Source: Ruminococcus sp. (GTDB taxonomy: Bacteria; Bacillota; Clostridia; Oscillospirales; Ruminococcaceae). From it: 35,983 bases of DNA. Position 1 is the first letter of the stretch. The number at the start of each line of letters is the position of its first letter. Below are positions 1 through 8,275 of the stretch, piece by piece. Position numbers and translations under genes: made by a program. Where the stretch lies: positions 1 through 35,983 of the forward strand of contig JAAVHJ010000067.1 in assembly GCA_014799805.1 (NCBI GenBank), written 5' to 3'. A model generated the notes under the pieces. The model made no database searches. It saw nothing but the letters and a program-made list of their open reading frames with translations, and was not told where the DNA came from.

Positions 1-313
1 AAGTGATTACTAGCATATAGCCTAATATTAGCCATAATACATGACTTTCTGTTTGAAAATCAGCTCCTGTCCTGTCAGCTCCGCCAAATTGCAAATAGAG
101 TGTATAATTTATCACAAATCCTGCAATTGTTCCGAAAATTAATAATATCCCACACATAGTAGGGCGTAATTTAATATTAATATTATTTTTTTTATTTTCT
201 GATTCAGGCAAACTGAAGTTACATTTTTCTAAGAACGGAATCAAGGCAACTCCCATAAAGCCACTTAGTAACCCTGAAATTAATACAGAAACAAACTGCA
301 ACCAGATAGGCAT
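1..313 (-). CDS. mraY: Phospho-N-acetylmuramoyl-pentapeptide transferase MraY, N-terminal part
   Basis: Only the first 104 codons are present; the gene runs off the left edge. MraY moves phospho-MurNAc-pentapeptide from UDP to undecaprenyl phosphate in the membrane, giving lipid I. The translation starts MPIWLQFVSVLISG, has a first membrane helix at about residues 4-28, then a polar loop with the RPTMCGI sequence that matches the R/T-P-T-M-G-G element of MraY, then a second hydrophobic segment. The ATG overlaps the murF stop codon by one base (TAATG), so it is translationally coupled to murF, which supplies its substrate. The family is identified from this short stretch and from its place after murF. 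Confidence 0.85.
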   Translation of the reverse strand, partial: MPIWLQFVSVLISGLLSGFMGVALIPFLEKCNFSLPESENKKNNINIKLRPTMCGILLIFGTIAGFVINYTLYLQFGGADRTGADFQTESHVLWLILGYMLVIT

Positions 314-1680
314 TATATTTCTTCCTCAGGATAAAGCTTTGCAATAACCTGTTCTAAATGCATACCATGACTTGCTTTAAATAAAATCACATCACCTTCT
401 TGTGTGGAATTCTGGAGCTGTTCTATTAATTTAGTTTCTTCTTCTGTGCAGAAAATTTCTAATTTATCACCAGCATGTAACGCAATTTGTTTTGCTTCTT
501 TGCCGTAGCAAATTAATCTATCAATAGTTGCATTTTTAGCCATTTCACCGACTTTGGCATGTAATTCCTTGCTAAGCTCGCCTAATTCCAGCATATCACC
601 AAGTACTGCAATTTTTTTGCCTTTGCAATCATAATTGCTTAATACAGTTAAACCTGCTTGCATGGAATCAGGACTTGCATTATAGCAATCTGCAATAATA
701 ATCTGCCCGTTTTTTTCCATAATATTCTGTCGCATACCAGTAGGCTGATATTTGGCAAGACCACAGAGAATTTCATTTTCCTGCATACCTGTTAATATTC
801 CAACGAAATAGGCTGCAAGAGCATTTTTGACATTATGTTCACCAACGGCAGGCAACACAGCAAGTAACTTTTTATTTTCATGACAGATAGTAAAAGTCGT
901 CACACCATTTTCTTCTTTAATATCTTCTGCATAGACATCAGCGGAATTTCCTTGTGTTGAGAACATATAAACGGGTCTGTCAAGTTCTTGTTTTAAACTT
1001 GCTAAAAATTTATCATCTGCACTAGTAATAACTGGTGAATCAGATTGCATGCCTTCAAGAATTTCAAGTTTTGCTTTTTTAATACCCTCTTGTGAGCCTA
1101 AATTTTCCACATGCGAAAAGCCTATATTAGTAATCACTGCAATAGTTGGCTTTGCACTATGGCTCATGTGTGAAATTTCTTCAAAATGATTCATGCCCAT
1201 TTCTAATACAATTGCTTCATGTGTTTTATTTAATTTTAGCAAAGTCTTAGGCATACCGATTTCATTATTTAAATTTGCTTCTGTTTTAAGCGTATTAAAT
1301 TTTTCAGATAAGACACAAGCAATTAATTCTTTTGTCGTTGTTTTTCCAACGCTTCCTGTTACAGCGACAACAGGAATATTAAATTTACTTCTATACAAGC
1401 TAGCAATTTCTAATAACGCTTTGCCTGTATTTTCTACAATAAGGCAAGGCATATTAGCAACTTGAAAATCTGTTACAGCTACAACTGCACCATTAGAAAT
1501 AGCCTGTTCCACAAAATCATGCCCGTCAAAATTTTTTCCTCTTAGAGCTAGAAACAAGCAACCTGTTGGCAAATTTCTAGTATCTGTACTAATTTCTGTA
1601 ATTTCAGTATTTAAATCTAAATTTAAATTTATTTTTGCATGCAAGTAATCTGCAATTTCTTTTAAATTTAAGCTTTCCAT
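313..1680 (-). CDS. murF: UDP-N-acetylmuramoyl-tripeptide--D-alanyl-D-alanine ligase MurF
   Basis: A 455-aa cytoplasmic Mur ligase that adds D-Ala-D-Ala to the UDP-MurNAc-tripeptide with ATP. The N-terminal substrate domain (about 1-95) carries STDTRNLPTGCLF, typical of MurE/MurF. The ATP loop TGSVGKTTT is at residues 108-116. The central domain holds LEMGMNHFEEI and NIGFSHVENLGS, and the C-terminal domain holds DCYNASPDSM and LGDMLELG, both MurF signatures. An AGGAGG ribosome site stands nine bases before the ATG. It follows murE after 22 bases and overlaps mraY by one base, so it is part of the mra operon. Confidence 0.97.
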   Translation of the reverse strand: MESLNLKEIADYLHAKINLNLDLNTEITEISTDTRNLPTGCLFLALRGKNFDGHDFVEQAISNGAVVAVTDFQVANMPCLIVENTGKALLEIASLYRSKFNIPVVAVTGSVGKTTTKELIACVLSEKFNTLKTEANLNNEIGMPKTLLKLNKTHEAIVLEMGMNHFEEISHMSHSAKPTIAVITNIGFSHVENLGSQEGIKKAKLEILEGMQSDSPVITSADDKFLASLKQELDRPVYMFSTQGNSADVYAEDIKEENGVTTFTICHENKKLLAVLPAVGEHNVKNALAAYFVGILTGMQENEILCGLAKYQPTGMRQNIMEKNGQIIIADCYNASPDSMQAGLTVLSNYDCKGKKIAVLGDMLELGELSKELHAKVGEMAKNATIDRLICYGKEAKQIALHAGDKLEIFCTEEETKLIEQLQNSTQEGDVILFKASHGMHLEQVIAKLYPEEEI

Positions 1681-1702
1681 GAACTAAAAAACCTCCTGTA
1701 TC

Positions 1703-3121
1703 TTAAACTAATTCTTTTAAAATTTCTGCCACAACTTCACGTTCATCAAAATGCGTATGATAATTATTTGCAAAAATCTGATAATCTTCATGACCTTTGC
1801 CAGCAAGAACAATGACATCACCAGATTCCGCTGTTTGCAAAGCATGTTTAATTGCCTCACGTCTGTCAACAACAACATCATAAGCAATATCAAAATTTTC
1901 AAGACCTGTTAAAATATCTGCAATAATTGTTTCTGGGTTCTCATCTCTGGGATTATCAGAAGTAACAATTAATTTATCTGCAAATTTCGCTGATGCTTGT
2001 GCCATAAGCGGACGTTTTGTTTTGTCACGATTCCCGCCACAACCGAATAAGCAAATTAATTTATGCTCTGTATAAAGCTTGACATTTTCTAAAATATTTT
2101 CTAATGCGTCTGGTGTATGGGCATAATCACAGATAACTGAAAAATCTTTTCCTGTTGGAATTACTTCACAACGTCCTTTCACGCCTGCACAAGTCTGCAA
2201 ATATGGCAAAATATTTTCATTTTCTAAGCCTAACAGTCTACAAACTGCATAACTAGCCGTTGCATTCGCAATATTAAAATAACCTGTCATTTGCATAGCG
2301 ATTTCCAATTGATTTAATAAAAATTTAGTGCCGTTTGCTTTAACTGAAATCGGCTGATATGCATAATCACCTGTATTGCCATAACAATACTTTTCACAAG
2401 TAATTTCAGAAAATAATCTTTTGCCATAATCATCATTAATATTAATAATAGCCTTATCACAGACATCAAATAGCATTTTTTTAGCTTGATAATAATTTTC
2501 CATTGTTTCATGATAATCCAAATGGTCTTGTGTTAAATTTGTAAATACAGCAATATCAAAATGCGTTAAGCCGATTCTTTTTTGCACCAATCCAAAAGAT
2601 GACACTTCCATAACGACAATATCACAGCCTGCTTGATACATTCTGTCATATAATTGCATTAATGCAAACACCATAGGCGTAGTATTATCTGTATGAATAA
2701 TCTCATCACCAATTTCATTTTGAATCGTTCCGATTAAACCGACTTTATAATTATTTTTCGTCAAAATATATTTAATTACATTTGTAATAGTTGTTTTGCC
2801 ATTTGTACCAGTCACGCCAATAAATTTCATTTTGCGTTCAGGGTGGTCAAACCAAGTTGCACATAATGCACCGTAAAAAGCTCTTGTATCATCTACTAAA
2901 ATTTGCTTTTCCCCAAGTCCTAAATCACGTTCTACTACAACAGCATATGCACCTTTTTCAAGAGCTTGTTTTGCAACAGTATGCCCATCGAAATTTCCGC
3001 CTTTGATACAAACAAACAAACAATTTTCCTGAATTTTGCGATTATCATCTGTAATGCTTGTAATTTCCCTGTCTTCCAGACTGGTCACAACTCTGTGTTC
3101 TAGTAATTTTGATAACAACAT
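1703..3121 (-). CDS. murE: UDP-N-acetylmuramoyl-L-alanyl-D-glutamate--2,6-diaminopimelate ligase MurE
   Basis: A 472-aa Mur ligase that adds the third amino acid to the peptidoglycan stem peptide. The ATP loop GTNGKT is at residues 105-110, followed by the TTPMVFALMQLY and NLTQDHLDYHETMENY motifs of the central domain. The DNPR motif at residues 389-392 is the signature that recognises meso-diaminopimelate; lysine-adding enzymes carry a different sequence there. The wall is therefore predicted to be DAP-type, as in most Clostridia. It lies between the penicillin-binding protein gene and murF in one minus-strand operon. No strong ribosome site is seen before the ATG. Confidence 0.97.
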   Translation of the reverse strand: MLLSKLLEHRVVTSLEDREITSITDDNRKIQENCLFVCIKGGNFDGHTVAKQALEKGAYAVVVERDLGLGEKQILVDDTRAFYGALCATWFDHPERKMKFIGVTGTNGKTTITNVIKYILTKNNYKVGLIGTIQNEIGDEIIHTDNTTPMVFALMQLYDRMYQAGCDIVVMEVSSFGLVQKRIGLTHFDIAVFTNLTQDHLDYHETMENYYQAKKMLFDVCDKAIININDDYGKRLFSEITCEKYCYGNTGDYAYQPISVKANGTKFLLNQLEIAMQMTGYFNIANATASYAVCRLLGLENENILPYLQTCAGVKGRCEVIPTGKDFSVICDYAHTPDALENILENVKLYTEHKLICLFGCGGNRDKTKRPLMAQASAKFADKLIVTSDNPRDENPETIIADILTGLENFDIAYDVVVDRREAIKHALQTAESGDVIVLAGKGHEDYQIFANNYHTHFDEREVVAEILKELV

Positions 3122-3154
3122 AAACCCATCATCTCTTTCTTAAAAATTTAAATA

Positions 3155-5485
3155 TCAACCACTTTGGTCATTGATAACATAATTTAATTCAATCACTGTA
3201 CCAACTTCAACAAGACTTCCAGCTTGTTCAGATTGCGAACCAACTAATACATCAGCTCTATCTGTAGACGCTCCCAAAGCAACATAATTAAAGCCACTTG
3301 CTGTAAGCACTTCGCTTGCATCACTTGCACGATAATTTACCACATTAGGAACTTCAATTAATTCAGGTTCATAATTTTCTTCTGTATATAAAATTACTTT
3401 GCCACCTGCTGAAACAGTACTGCCAGTGACAGGAAATTGTGCGGCGACTGTATCACCATTACCTTTGACATCATATTGCAAGCCCATTGCTTCTAGTGTA
3501 TCAATCGCACTGGAAATACTTGCATCACGCAATAACGGAATTGTGACATCTAATTTTGCATATTCTTCGCTTGTATATTCTGGATAATATCCCAGATATG
3601 GCAAAGCTTCTTCCAGAATATCTCTCGCATATGGTGCAACTACAACAGAACCATAATAATTAATACTTGTGTCTGGTTCATCAGCTAAAATTAACATCAC
3701 AATTTCAGGGTCATCTGCTGGTGCAAAACAAGCATAAGACGCTACATATTGCATATCAGAATCGCTATATTGGTCTAATTTCTGAGACGTACCAGATTTA
3801 CCGCCGATAGCATAACCTTTGATATACGCATTAGAACCGCCGTTATCATCAACAACAGCTTGTAATAATTTTCTGACAGTTGCAGAACTTTCTTCTGAAA
3901 TTACCTGTCTTTTAACATTTGTATTAAAATTTTTCACAATATTGCCGTCACTGGAAACAATTTTATCCACAACATGTGGTTCTACTAAATAACCACCATT
4001 AATAGCAGCTGCAATACCAGTTATCATTTCCATTGGTGTTAATTTATTAGACTGTCCGAATGCACTGGACGCTAAGTCAACAATACTTAAATTTTCCTCA
4101 CTTCTGTAAATACTGGAAGTTTCTCCTGGTAAATCAATGCCTGATTTTTCAGTTAAGCCAAATGCACTAAAATATTGTGAAAATTTATGAATTCCTACAC
4201 GCAAACCGACTTCAATAAATGCAGGGTTGCAAGAATTTGTCAAAGCTTCTGAAAATGTCTGTGAACCATGTCCAGCTAATTTATGGCAATGGATTGGGTT
4301 GGGAACACCTGTAATTGTATATGCACCTGTGCAATAAAAATTATCTGTGTCAACATTGACAACTTTTTCTTCTACAGCCATAGCCGTTGTGAAAATTTTA
4401 AATACAGACCCTGGAATATATAATTCCGTCACGGCTTTATTTTTCCATTGTTGCTCACGTGCAGAAATATAAGCTTCCTGATATTCGTCCTGTGGCAAGC
4501 TTTGCAATTCGTTATAAGTCGCTTGGTCATGAATCACAGACGGATTATTTAAATCAAAACTTGGATAAGTCCCCATTGCATAAATAGCACCTGTTTTTGC
4601 ATTCATGATAATACCACAAGCACGGTTACGAACTCTATATTTTTCACACATTGCTTGTAAATTCTTTTCAAGATAATACTGCAATGTTGTATCTAGTGTT
4701 AAATACAAAGAATTTCCGTCTTCTGCTGGATATGTCGTAGAATAACGGTAAGGCATTTCATTTCCTTGGGCATCTGTCGCAGAAATGACTCTGCCATTTG
4801 TACCAGAAAGATATTTATTATAATAATATTCCAGTCCATACTGTCCATCACCGTCACTATTTGTAAAGCCGATTACTTGAGCAGCAAGGTCATTTTGCGG
4901 ATAATAACGCTTTGTATCTTCTGTTGTTTTAATAGACTCCAGACCATATTTATCTAAATATTCCATTAATTCATTGGCAATATTTTTTTCAACTTGTGTC
5001 TGTAAGACATAATACTTTGTATCTTTTTCAATTGCTTCCCAAATCTCATCTTCACTAATACTTAATAAACTTGCTACTGTTTGCACAACTTCTGCACGGA
5101 GTGTTTCCATAGGCATGACAATTTTATCAGGATCTAAAGTTCCACCATTGTCCAAAATTTCTTGCCGTGTTTTCATTGTATCATCAATTTTTTCCATATC
5201 ATCTCGGAATTGTGTGGGGTCGATGTACACTTTGTAAACAGTTGCACTCCATGCAAGCGGGTCTCCGCTTGCATCATAAATAGCACCTCTGTTTGCAGTT
5301 AAAGTAATCCTGCTAAAATGCTTGCTGTTTGCCTTTTCTGTGTAAAAATCATGCTGGCTGATACACAAATAGCATAATCTAATAATCGTCAGCAATGCCA
5401 GTGTCATGACAATTCCCAGTATAACAAATACTGCCTTTTTTTTCATCAGAGTGGTTGGCTCATAATCTTTTGGCTTTGCGTCCAA
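3155..5485 (-). CDS. Class B penicillin-binding protein with C-terminal PASTA domains (FtsI/SpoVD type)
   Basis: A 776-aa membrane-anchored transpeptidase that cross-links peptidoglycan at the division or spore septum. There is one membrane helix at about residues 17-40, a dimerisation domain (about 55-240) and a transpeptidase domain (about 290-600). The catalytic motifs are all present: S360-V-F-K, S418-C-N, and K563-S-G-T. Two PASTA modules cover about 645-770. The start is TTG, eight bases after AAGGGAG; no ATG fits better. Many Clostridia have two tandem genes here (ftsI and spoVD) but only one is seen in this window, so it cannot be assigned to vegetative division or to spore cortex from sequence alone. 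Confidence 0.93.
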   Translation of the reverse strand: MDAKPKDYEPTTLMKKKAVFVILGIVMTLALLTIIRLCYLCISQHDFYTEKANSKHFSRITLTANRGAIYDASGDPLAWSATVYKVYIDPTQFRDDMEKIDDTMKTRQEILDNGGTLDPDKIVMPMETLRAEVVQTVASLLSISEDEIWEAIEKDTKYYVLQTQVEKNIANELMEYLDKYGLESIKTTEDTKRYYPQNDLAAQVIGFTNSDGDGQYGLEYYYNKYLSGTNGRVISATDAQGNEMPYRYSTTYPAEDGNSLYLTLDTTLQYYLEKNLQAMCEKYRVRNRACGIIMNAKTGAIYAMGTYPSFDLNNPSVIHDQATYNELQSLPQDEYQEAYISAREQQWKNKAVTELYIPGSVFKIFTTAMAVEEKVVNVDTDNFYCTGAYTITGVPNPIHCHKLAGHGSQTFSEALTNSCNPAFIEVGLRVGIHKFSQYFSAFGLTEKSGIDLPGETSSIYRSEENLSIVDLASSAFGQSNKLTPMEMITGIAAAINGGYLVEPHVVDKIVSSDGNIVKNFNTNVKRQVISEESSATVRKLLQAVVDDNGGSNAYIKGYAIGGKSGTSQKLDQYSDSDMQYVASYACFAPADDPEIVMLILADEPDTSINYYGSVVVAPYARDILEEALPYLGYYPEYTSEEYAKLDVTIPLLRDASISSAIDTLEAMGLQYDVKGNGDTVAAQFPVTGSTVSAGGKVILYTEENYEPELIEVPNVVNYRASDASEVLTASGFNYVALGASTDRADVLVGSQSEQAGSLVEVGTVIELNYVINDQSG

Positions 5486-5528
5486 ATTATCAACTCCCTT
5501 TCTGAAATAATATTATTATAATATATTA

Positions 5529-5571
5529 TTTAAAAAACAGGCAGGTTGTGTATTCCATGTCCTGCCTGTTT
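5529..5571 (-). terminator. Intrinsic terminator between ftsL and the penicillin-binding protein gene
   Basis: A perfect 11-bp inverted repeat (5535-5545 with 5561-5571, AAACAGGCAGG on the plus strand) with a 15-base loop. Read on the minus strand the hairpin ends in a run of six T, so it should stop or attenuate transcription coming from rsmH-ftsL before the downstream wall genes. Confidence 0.75.
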
Positions 5572-5592
5572 CTTTTGCTTCCTCATTTTGGA

Positions 5593-5631
5593 GCTGTTGC
5601 CTGTGAATCTCTTTTTTATACAGGCAACAGC
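5593..5631. repeat. Second hairpin, 12-bp stem, sharing ACAGGCA with the terminator stem
   Basis: Perfect inverted repeat GCTGTTGCCTGT (5593-5604) with its complement at 5620-5631 and a 15-base loop. The 3' arm contains ACAGGCA, which is also in the stem of the adjacent terminator hairpin. On the plus strand the loop holds a T run; on the minus strand (the transcribed one) no T run follows, so it is not a plain terminator for ftsL. Confidence 0.7.
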
Positions 5632-5638
5632 CAATCGT

Positions 5639-5654
5639 ACAACACTCGTGTTGT
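5639..5654. repeat. Short near-perfect palindrome ACAACAC-TC-GTGTTGT
   Basis: A third dyad in the ftsL to PBP gap: 7-bp arms around two bases. It could be an RNA hairpin in the 3' part of the ftsL transcript or a protein-binding site; nothing in the sequence decides between these. Confidence 0.5.
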
Positions 5655-5694
5655 CATTTTCTTTTATTTCTGCCGTTGTTAAAATTTATGCGGA

Positions 5695-6075
5695 CTACCC
5701 TTGCAGGTATGCCACAAAATCATCAAACCAATTTTTGATTTTTACAAAAATATTCTGGTCATTTTCTGGAATTTCTACAACATCATTTTTTTGAATCTGC
5801 ATATATTCTACTTGCGAAGAGTTCAACGCATGCATGCCAAGAACATTTTCGGCATATTCTTGTACATTTTTATTGGAAGTTTTTCCAGCAAGTTCAGATT
5901 TCATTCTGACATTTTCGCTTTGCAGGTCGCTATATTCTTGTTGTTTCTGTGTAATATCACTTGTTACTTGTAATTGCTGAACGTTACTAAAAATAACTGC
6001 TGCTAATAATATAAAACAAATAATTGTCCCCAGAATAATCTTCACAACAGAAATTTTCTTTTCTTCTTGCTCCAT
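5695..6075 (-). CDS. ftsL: FtsL/DivIC-type septum formation protein
   Basis: A 126-aa single-pass membrane protein. A short charged cytoplasmic N-terminus is followed by a helix at about residues 11-29 (VVKIILGTIICFILLAAV), then a heptad-rich region at about 33-70 predicted to form a coiled coil, then NVQEYAENVLGMHALNSSQVEYMQI, which matches the end of the FtsL/DivIC fold. FtsL proteins bridge FtsB/DivIC and FtsW/FtsI in the divisome. The call rests on topology and on its place between rsmH and the PBP gene, since FtsL sequences diverge quickly. A 210-base gap with three hairpins separates it from the PBP gene. Confidence 0.8.
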   Translation of the reverse strand: MEQEEKKISVVKIILGTIICFILLAAVIFSNVQQLQVTSDITQKQQEYSDLQSENVRMKSELAGKTSNKNVQEYAENVLGMHALNSSQVEYMQIQKNDVVEIPENDQNIFVKIKNWFDDFVAYLQG

Positions 6076-6094
6076 AAATACAGCTTAAAACAGC

Positions 6095-7024
6095 TTAGCT
6101 CCTTTCTTTTTCTAGTAATCTAAGCTTTGCACTGTGACTACGGTGATTTTGTTCTAATTCAGATTGGCTTGCCGTAATTGGTTTACGAACAAGCAATTTT
6201 GCTTTTGGTTTCCTACCACAAACACACTGCGGAAAATCTGGCGGACAGATACAACCTTTGCACCAAGTTGCAAATTGTTGTTTTACAATACGGTCTTCCA
6301 ATGAATGAAATGTAATCACCGCAAGTCTTCCGCCTGATTTCAGGCAAGCAAATGCTGTTTCCAGTCCTGCTGTTAAATACGCAAATTCGTCATTGACAGC
6401 AATTCTAATCGCCTGAAATGTTTTTTTACAAGGGTTTTTTTCACGCCGATATTTCTGAGGCACAGCTTGTTTGACCAGCTCTGCCAGCTCCCCTGTTGTC
6501 TGAATGGGTGCATGTTCTCTCGCACAGATAATACGTTCCGCAATTCTGCCTGCAAATTTTTCTTCACCGTATGCCCATAAAATATTTTGAAGTGTCTGCT
6601 TATCCCATGTATTAATCACATCATAAGCACTCATGCCTTCCTGATTCATACGCATATCTAATTTTGCATTCGCATGATAAGAAAAGCCACGTTCAGAATT
6701 ATCTAACTGATAGGAAGACACCCCTAAATCTAATAAAATGCCGTCTACTTGTGCAATTTGTAAATCATCTAACACATTTCGCATATCAGAATAATTGCTA
6801 TGTATGACTTTTGCAGGAAATTCCTGCAAACGCTCTGTGGCTACTTTCACGGCATCTGGGTCACGGTCAAGACCGATTAACAACCCGTTTTTTCCTAATT
6901 TAGAGGCAATTTCTTTTGCGTGTCCCGCTCCGCCAACCGTTCCATCTATGTAAATACCATCTGGACGAATGGCAAGCCCTTCTATTGTTTCTTTCAAAAG
7001 CACAGGGATATGCGTAAACTCCAC
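6095..7024 (-). CDS. rsmH: 16S rRNA (cytosine(1402)-N(4))-methyltransferase RsmH
   Basis: A 309-aa enzyme (also called MraW) that methylates N4 of C1402 in the 16S rRNA P site using S-adenosylmethionine. The start EFTHIPVLLKETIEGL is the family N-terminus. The SAM loop is DGTVGGAGH at residues 27-35; LLDLGVSSYQLDNSERGFSY, the RREKNPCKKTFQAIRIAVNDE region and ITFHSLEDRIVK are family hallmarks. The start is GTG, with an AAGGAGG ribosome site just upstream. It is the first gene of the mra cluster here; mraZ, which usually stands in front, is absent, and the next gene upstream is the divergent nrtR. Confidence 0.97.
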   Translation of the reverse strand: MEFTHIPVLLKETIEGLAIRPDGIYIDGTVGGAGHAKEIASKLGKNGLLIGLDRDPDAVKVATERLQEFPAKVIHSNYSDMRNVLDDLQIAQVDGILLDLGVSSYQLDNSERGFSYHANAKLDMRMNQEGMSAYDVINTWDKQTLQNILWAYGEEKFAGRIAERIICAREHAPIQTTGELAELVKQAVPQKYRREKNPCKKTFQAIRIAVNDEFAYLTAGLETAFACLKSGGRLAVITFHSLEDRIVKQQFATWCKGCICPPDFPQCVCGRKPKAKLLVRKPITASQSELEQNHRSHSAKLRLLEKERS

Positions 7025-7111
7025 AAAATCAGCCTCCTTTTTGTTAATTGCTTTTTTCCTCGATTTTTTTCTTTTGTTCTAATTATCTCTATATGGCTTT
7101 CGCCTTATTTC

Positions 7112-7140
7112 ATTATAACATATTAGACAACTTCTAGCAA
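7112..7140 (-). promoter_or_regulatory. Sigma-A promoter for rsmH-ftsL
   Basis: On the minus strand a TTGCTA -35 box (7135-7140) is followed after 17 bases by a perfect TATAAT -10 box (7112-7117). It leaves a leader of about 80 bases before the rsmH GTG. Confidence 0.65.
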
Positions 7141-7369
7141 TTAGATAATATTACAAATTTATTATAAATTAAAATATATTTTTTAGTAAATTTAAACAAG
7201 TTTTAAAAATTTTATAAATAATCATTATTTTATGCTATCAAAATATGTTACACGTTTTCGAAAAATACTTGTTTCTTAATAATAAAATAATTTGAAAATC
7301 ATTTTACACAAATTCTAAATAGCTATTTTATAAATAATAAATAAAAAATTATTTTTTTCAAAAAACCTC

Positions 7370-7398
7370 TTGACAAAGTAGCAAAAATATACTATACT
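7370..7398 (+). promoter_or_regulatory. Sigma-A promoter of nrtR
   Basis: Consensus TTGACA (7370-7375), a 17-base spacer and TATACT (7393-7398). The transcript would start near 7405. Both operator-like repeats overlap or abut this promoter, which fits repression by the NrtR product. Confidence 0.85.
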
Positions 7399-7428
7399 AG
7401 CATTATGCTAAGTAGCAAATAAATACTA
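7377..7428 (+). promoter_or_regulatory. Candidate NrtR operator pair (two AGTA-N9-TACT repeats)
   Basis: AGTAGCAAAAATATACTA at 7377-7394 and AGTAGCAAATAAATACTA at 7411-7428 agree at 16 of 18 bases. Each contains the inverted pair AGTA/TACT around nine bases, and the copies are 34 bases apart, close to three helical turns. Between them, TAGCATTATGCTA (7398-7410) is a further palindrome with 6-bp arms. The first copy fills the -35/-10 spacer and the second lies just after the start point. Binding by NrtR is inferred from position. Confidence 0.6.
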
Positions 7429-7469
7429 ACTTAAATTTAAATTAAAATCAAGAAAAGAAGTGAATGCTT

Positions 7470-8123
7470 ATGACAGAACAAGAATTTTTAAAAAATTATG
7501 ATAGTTCTAATTATCAAAAGCCGTCTGTTGCAGTAGATATTGCATTATTCACGATTCATGAAAATCAATTGCAAGTACTTCTGACAAAACGACAGGCACA
7601 CCCATTTGCTGGCATGTTAGCACTTCCTGCAACATTTGTTGGCATAGATGAAACACTGGACGAATGTGCCAAAAGAGCTTTATACCAGAAAACGGGCTTA
7701 CAAAATATTTATCTTGAGCAATTATATACATGGGGAGATATTAACAGAGACCCTAGAATGCGTATTATTTCTGTTTCTTATTATGCATTAGTATCAGAAT
7801 CTAATATACAATTTTCTGAATTGGAACAAGAAGCAAAATTTTATCCTGTTGATGAAATCAAATCACTTGCCTTTGACCATGAGAAAATAATTGCTTATGG
7901 TCGTGAACGAATTCGCAATAAAATTAATTATACAGATATTGCATTTTCGCTTGTGCCTGAAGAATTTACACTTCCTCAGCTCCAGAAAATTTATGAAATT
8001 TTATTAAATCAAAAACTTTATAAAGCCAATTTCCGCAAAAAAATTTCTGATAAAATTATATCTACAGATAAAATGCTTTCTGGTACAAAACATAGACCGA
8101 GTCGCATTTACAAGAAAAAATAA
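7470..8123 (+). CDS. nrtR: NrtR-type Nudix-related transcriptional regulator of NAD metabolism
   Basis: A 217-aa protein with an N-terminal Nudix-like domain (about 15-140) and a C-terminal winged helix (about 145-217, with LPQLQKIYEILL and the late FRKKI segment), the layout of NrtR. NrtR proteins repress NAD synthesis or salvage genes and let go when they bind ADP-ribose. The Nudix box at 58-77 is degenerate: the catalytic R-E and E-E pairs read Y-Q and K-T, so it probably senses and does not hydrolyse. The ATG at 7470 is chosen because GAAGTG lies seven bases before it; the ATG at 7464 is too close. Genes for nicotinamidase and nicotinate phosphoribosyltransferase lie downstream. Confidence 0.88.
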   Translation: MTEQEFLKNYDSSNYQKPSVAVDIALFTIHENQLQVLLTKRQAHPFAGMLALPATFVGIDETLDECAKRALYQKTGLQNIYLEQLYTWGDINRDPRMRIISVSYYALVSESNIQFSELEQEAKFYPVDEIKSLAFDHEKIIAYGRERIRNKINYTDIAFSLVPEEFTLPQLQKIYEILLNQKLYKANFRKKISDKIISTDKMLSGTKHRPSRIYKKK

Positions 8124-8173
8124 GATAATTCGAGAATCTTTGACAAAATTTACAAAAAAATCCCACAAACCTC

Positions 8174-8202
8174 TTGACGATTTCTCAAAAAAGTAGTAAA
8201 AT
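8174..8202 (+). promoter_or_regulatory. Sigma-A promoter of the pduL-like gene
   Basis: TTGACG (8174-8179), a 17-base spacer and TAAAAT (8197-8202). The 12 bases AAACCTCTTGAC covering the -35 box are identical to those at the nrtR promoter, and AAGTAGTAAAATA (8191-8203) resembles the nrtR operator half AAGTAGCAAAAATA, suggesting possible shared control. Confidence 0.75.
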
Positions 8203-8275
8203 AAAATTAACACGGTTTTTTTATTCTTCAATAAAAACTTGTGAAATATTTTATTACAACGGAGGAATAGTTATT

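Larger units (their letters stand above)
7025..7463. other. Divergent intergenic region rsmH / nrtR
   Basis: About 440 very AT-rich bases between two divergent genes. It contains the rsmH promoter at its left end and the nrtR promoter with its operator-like repeats at its right end. The middle (about 7145-7360) is nearly all A and T and shows no open reading frame or clear hairpin. Confidence 0.6.

Noticed and set aside
5546-5973. Two plus-strand open frames (82 and 90 codons) across the hairpin region and ftsL
   Set aside because: They are antisense to ftsL and the hairpins, overlap each other, lack convincing ribosome sites and have no recognisable family.
7145-7360. Possible small RNA or riboswitch in the AT-rich rsmH/nrtR gap
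   Set aside because: No stable hairpin, terminator or conserved aptamer-like sequence is visible; it looks like plain AT-rich promoter upstream DNA.
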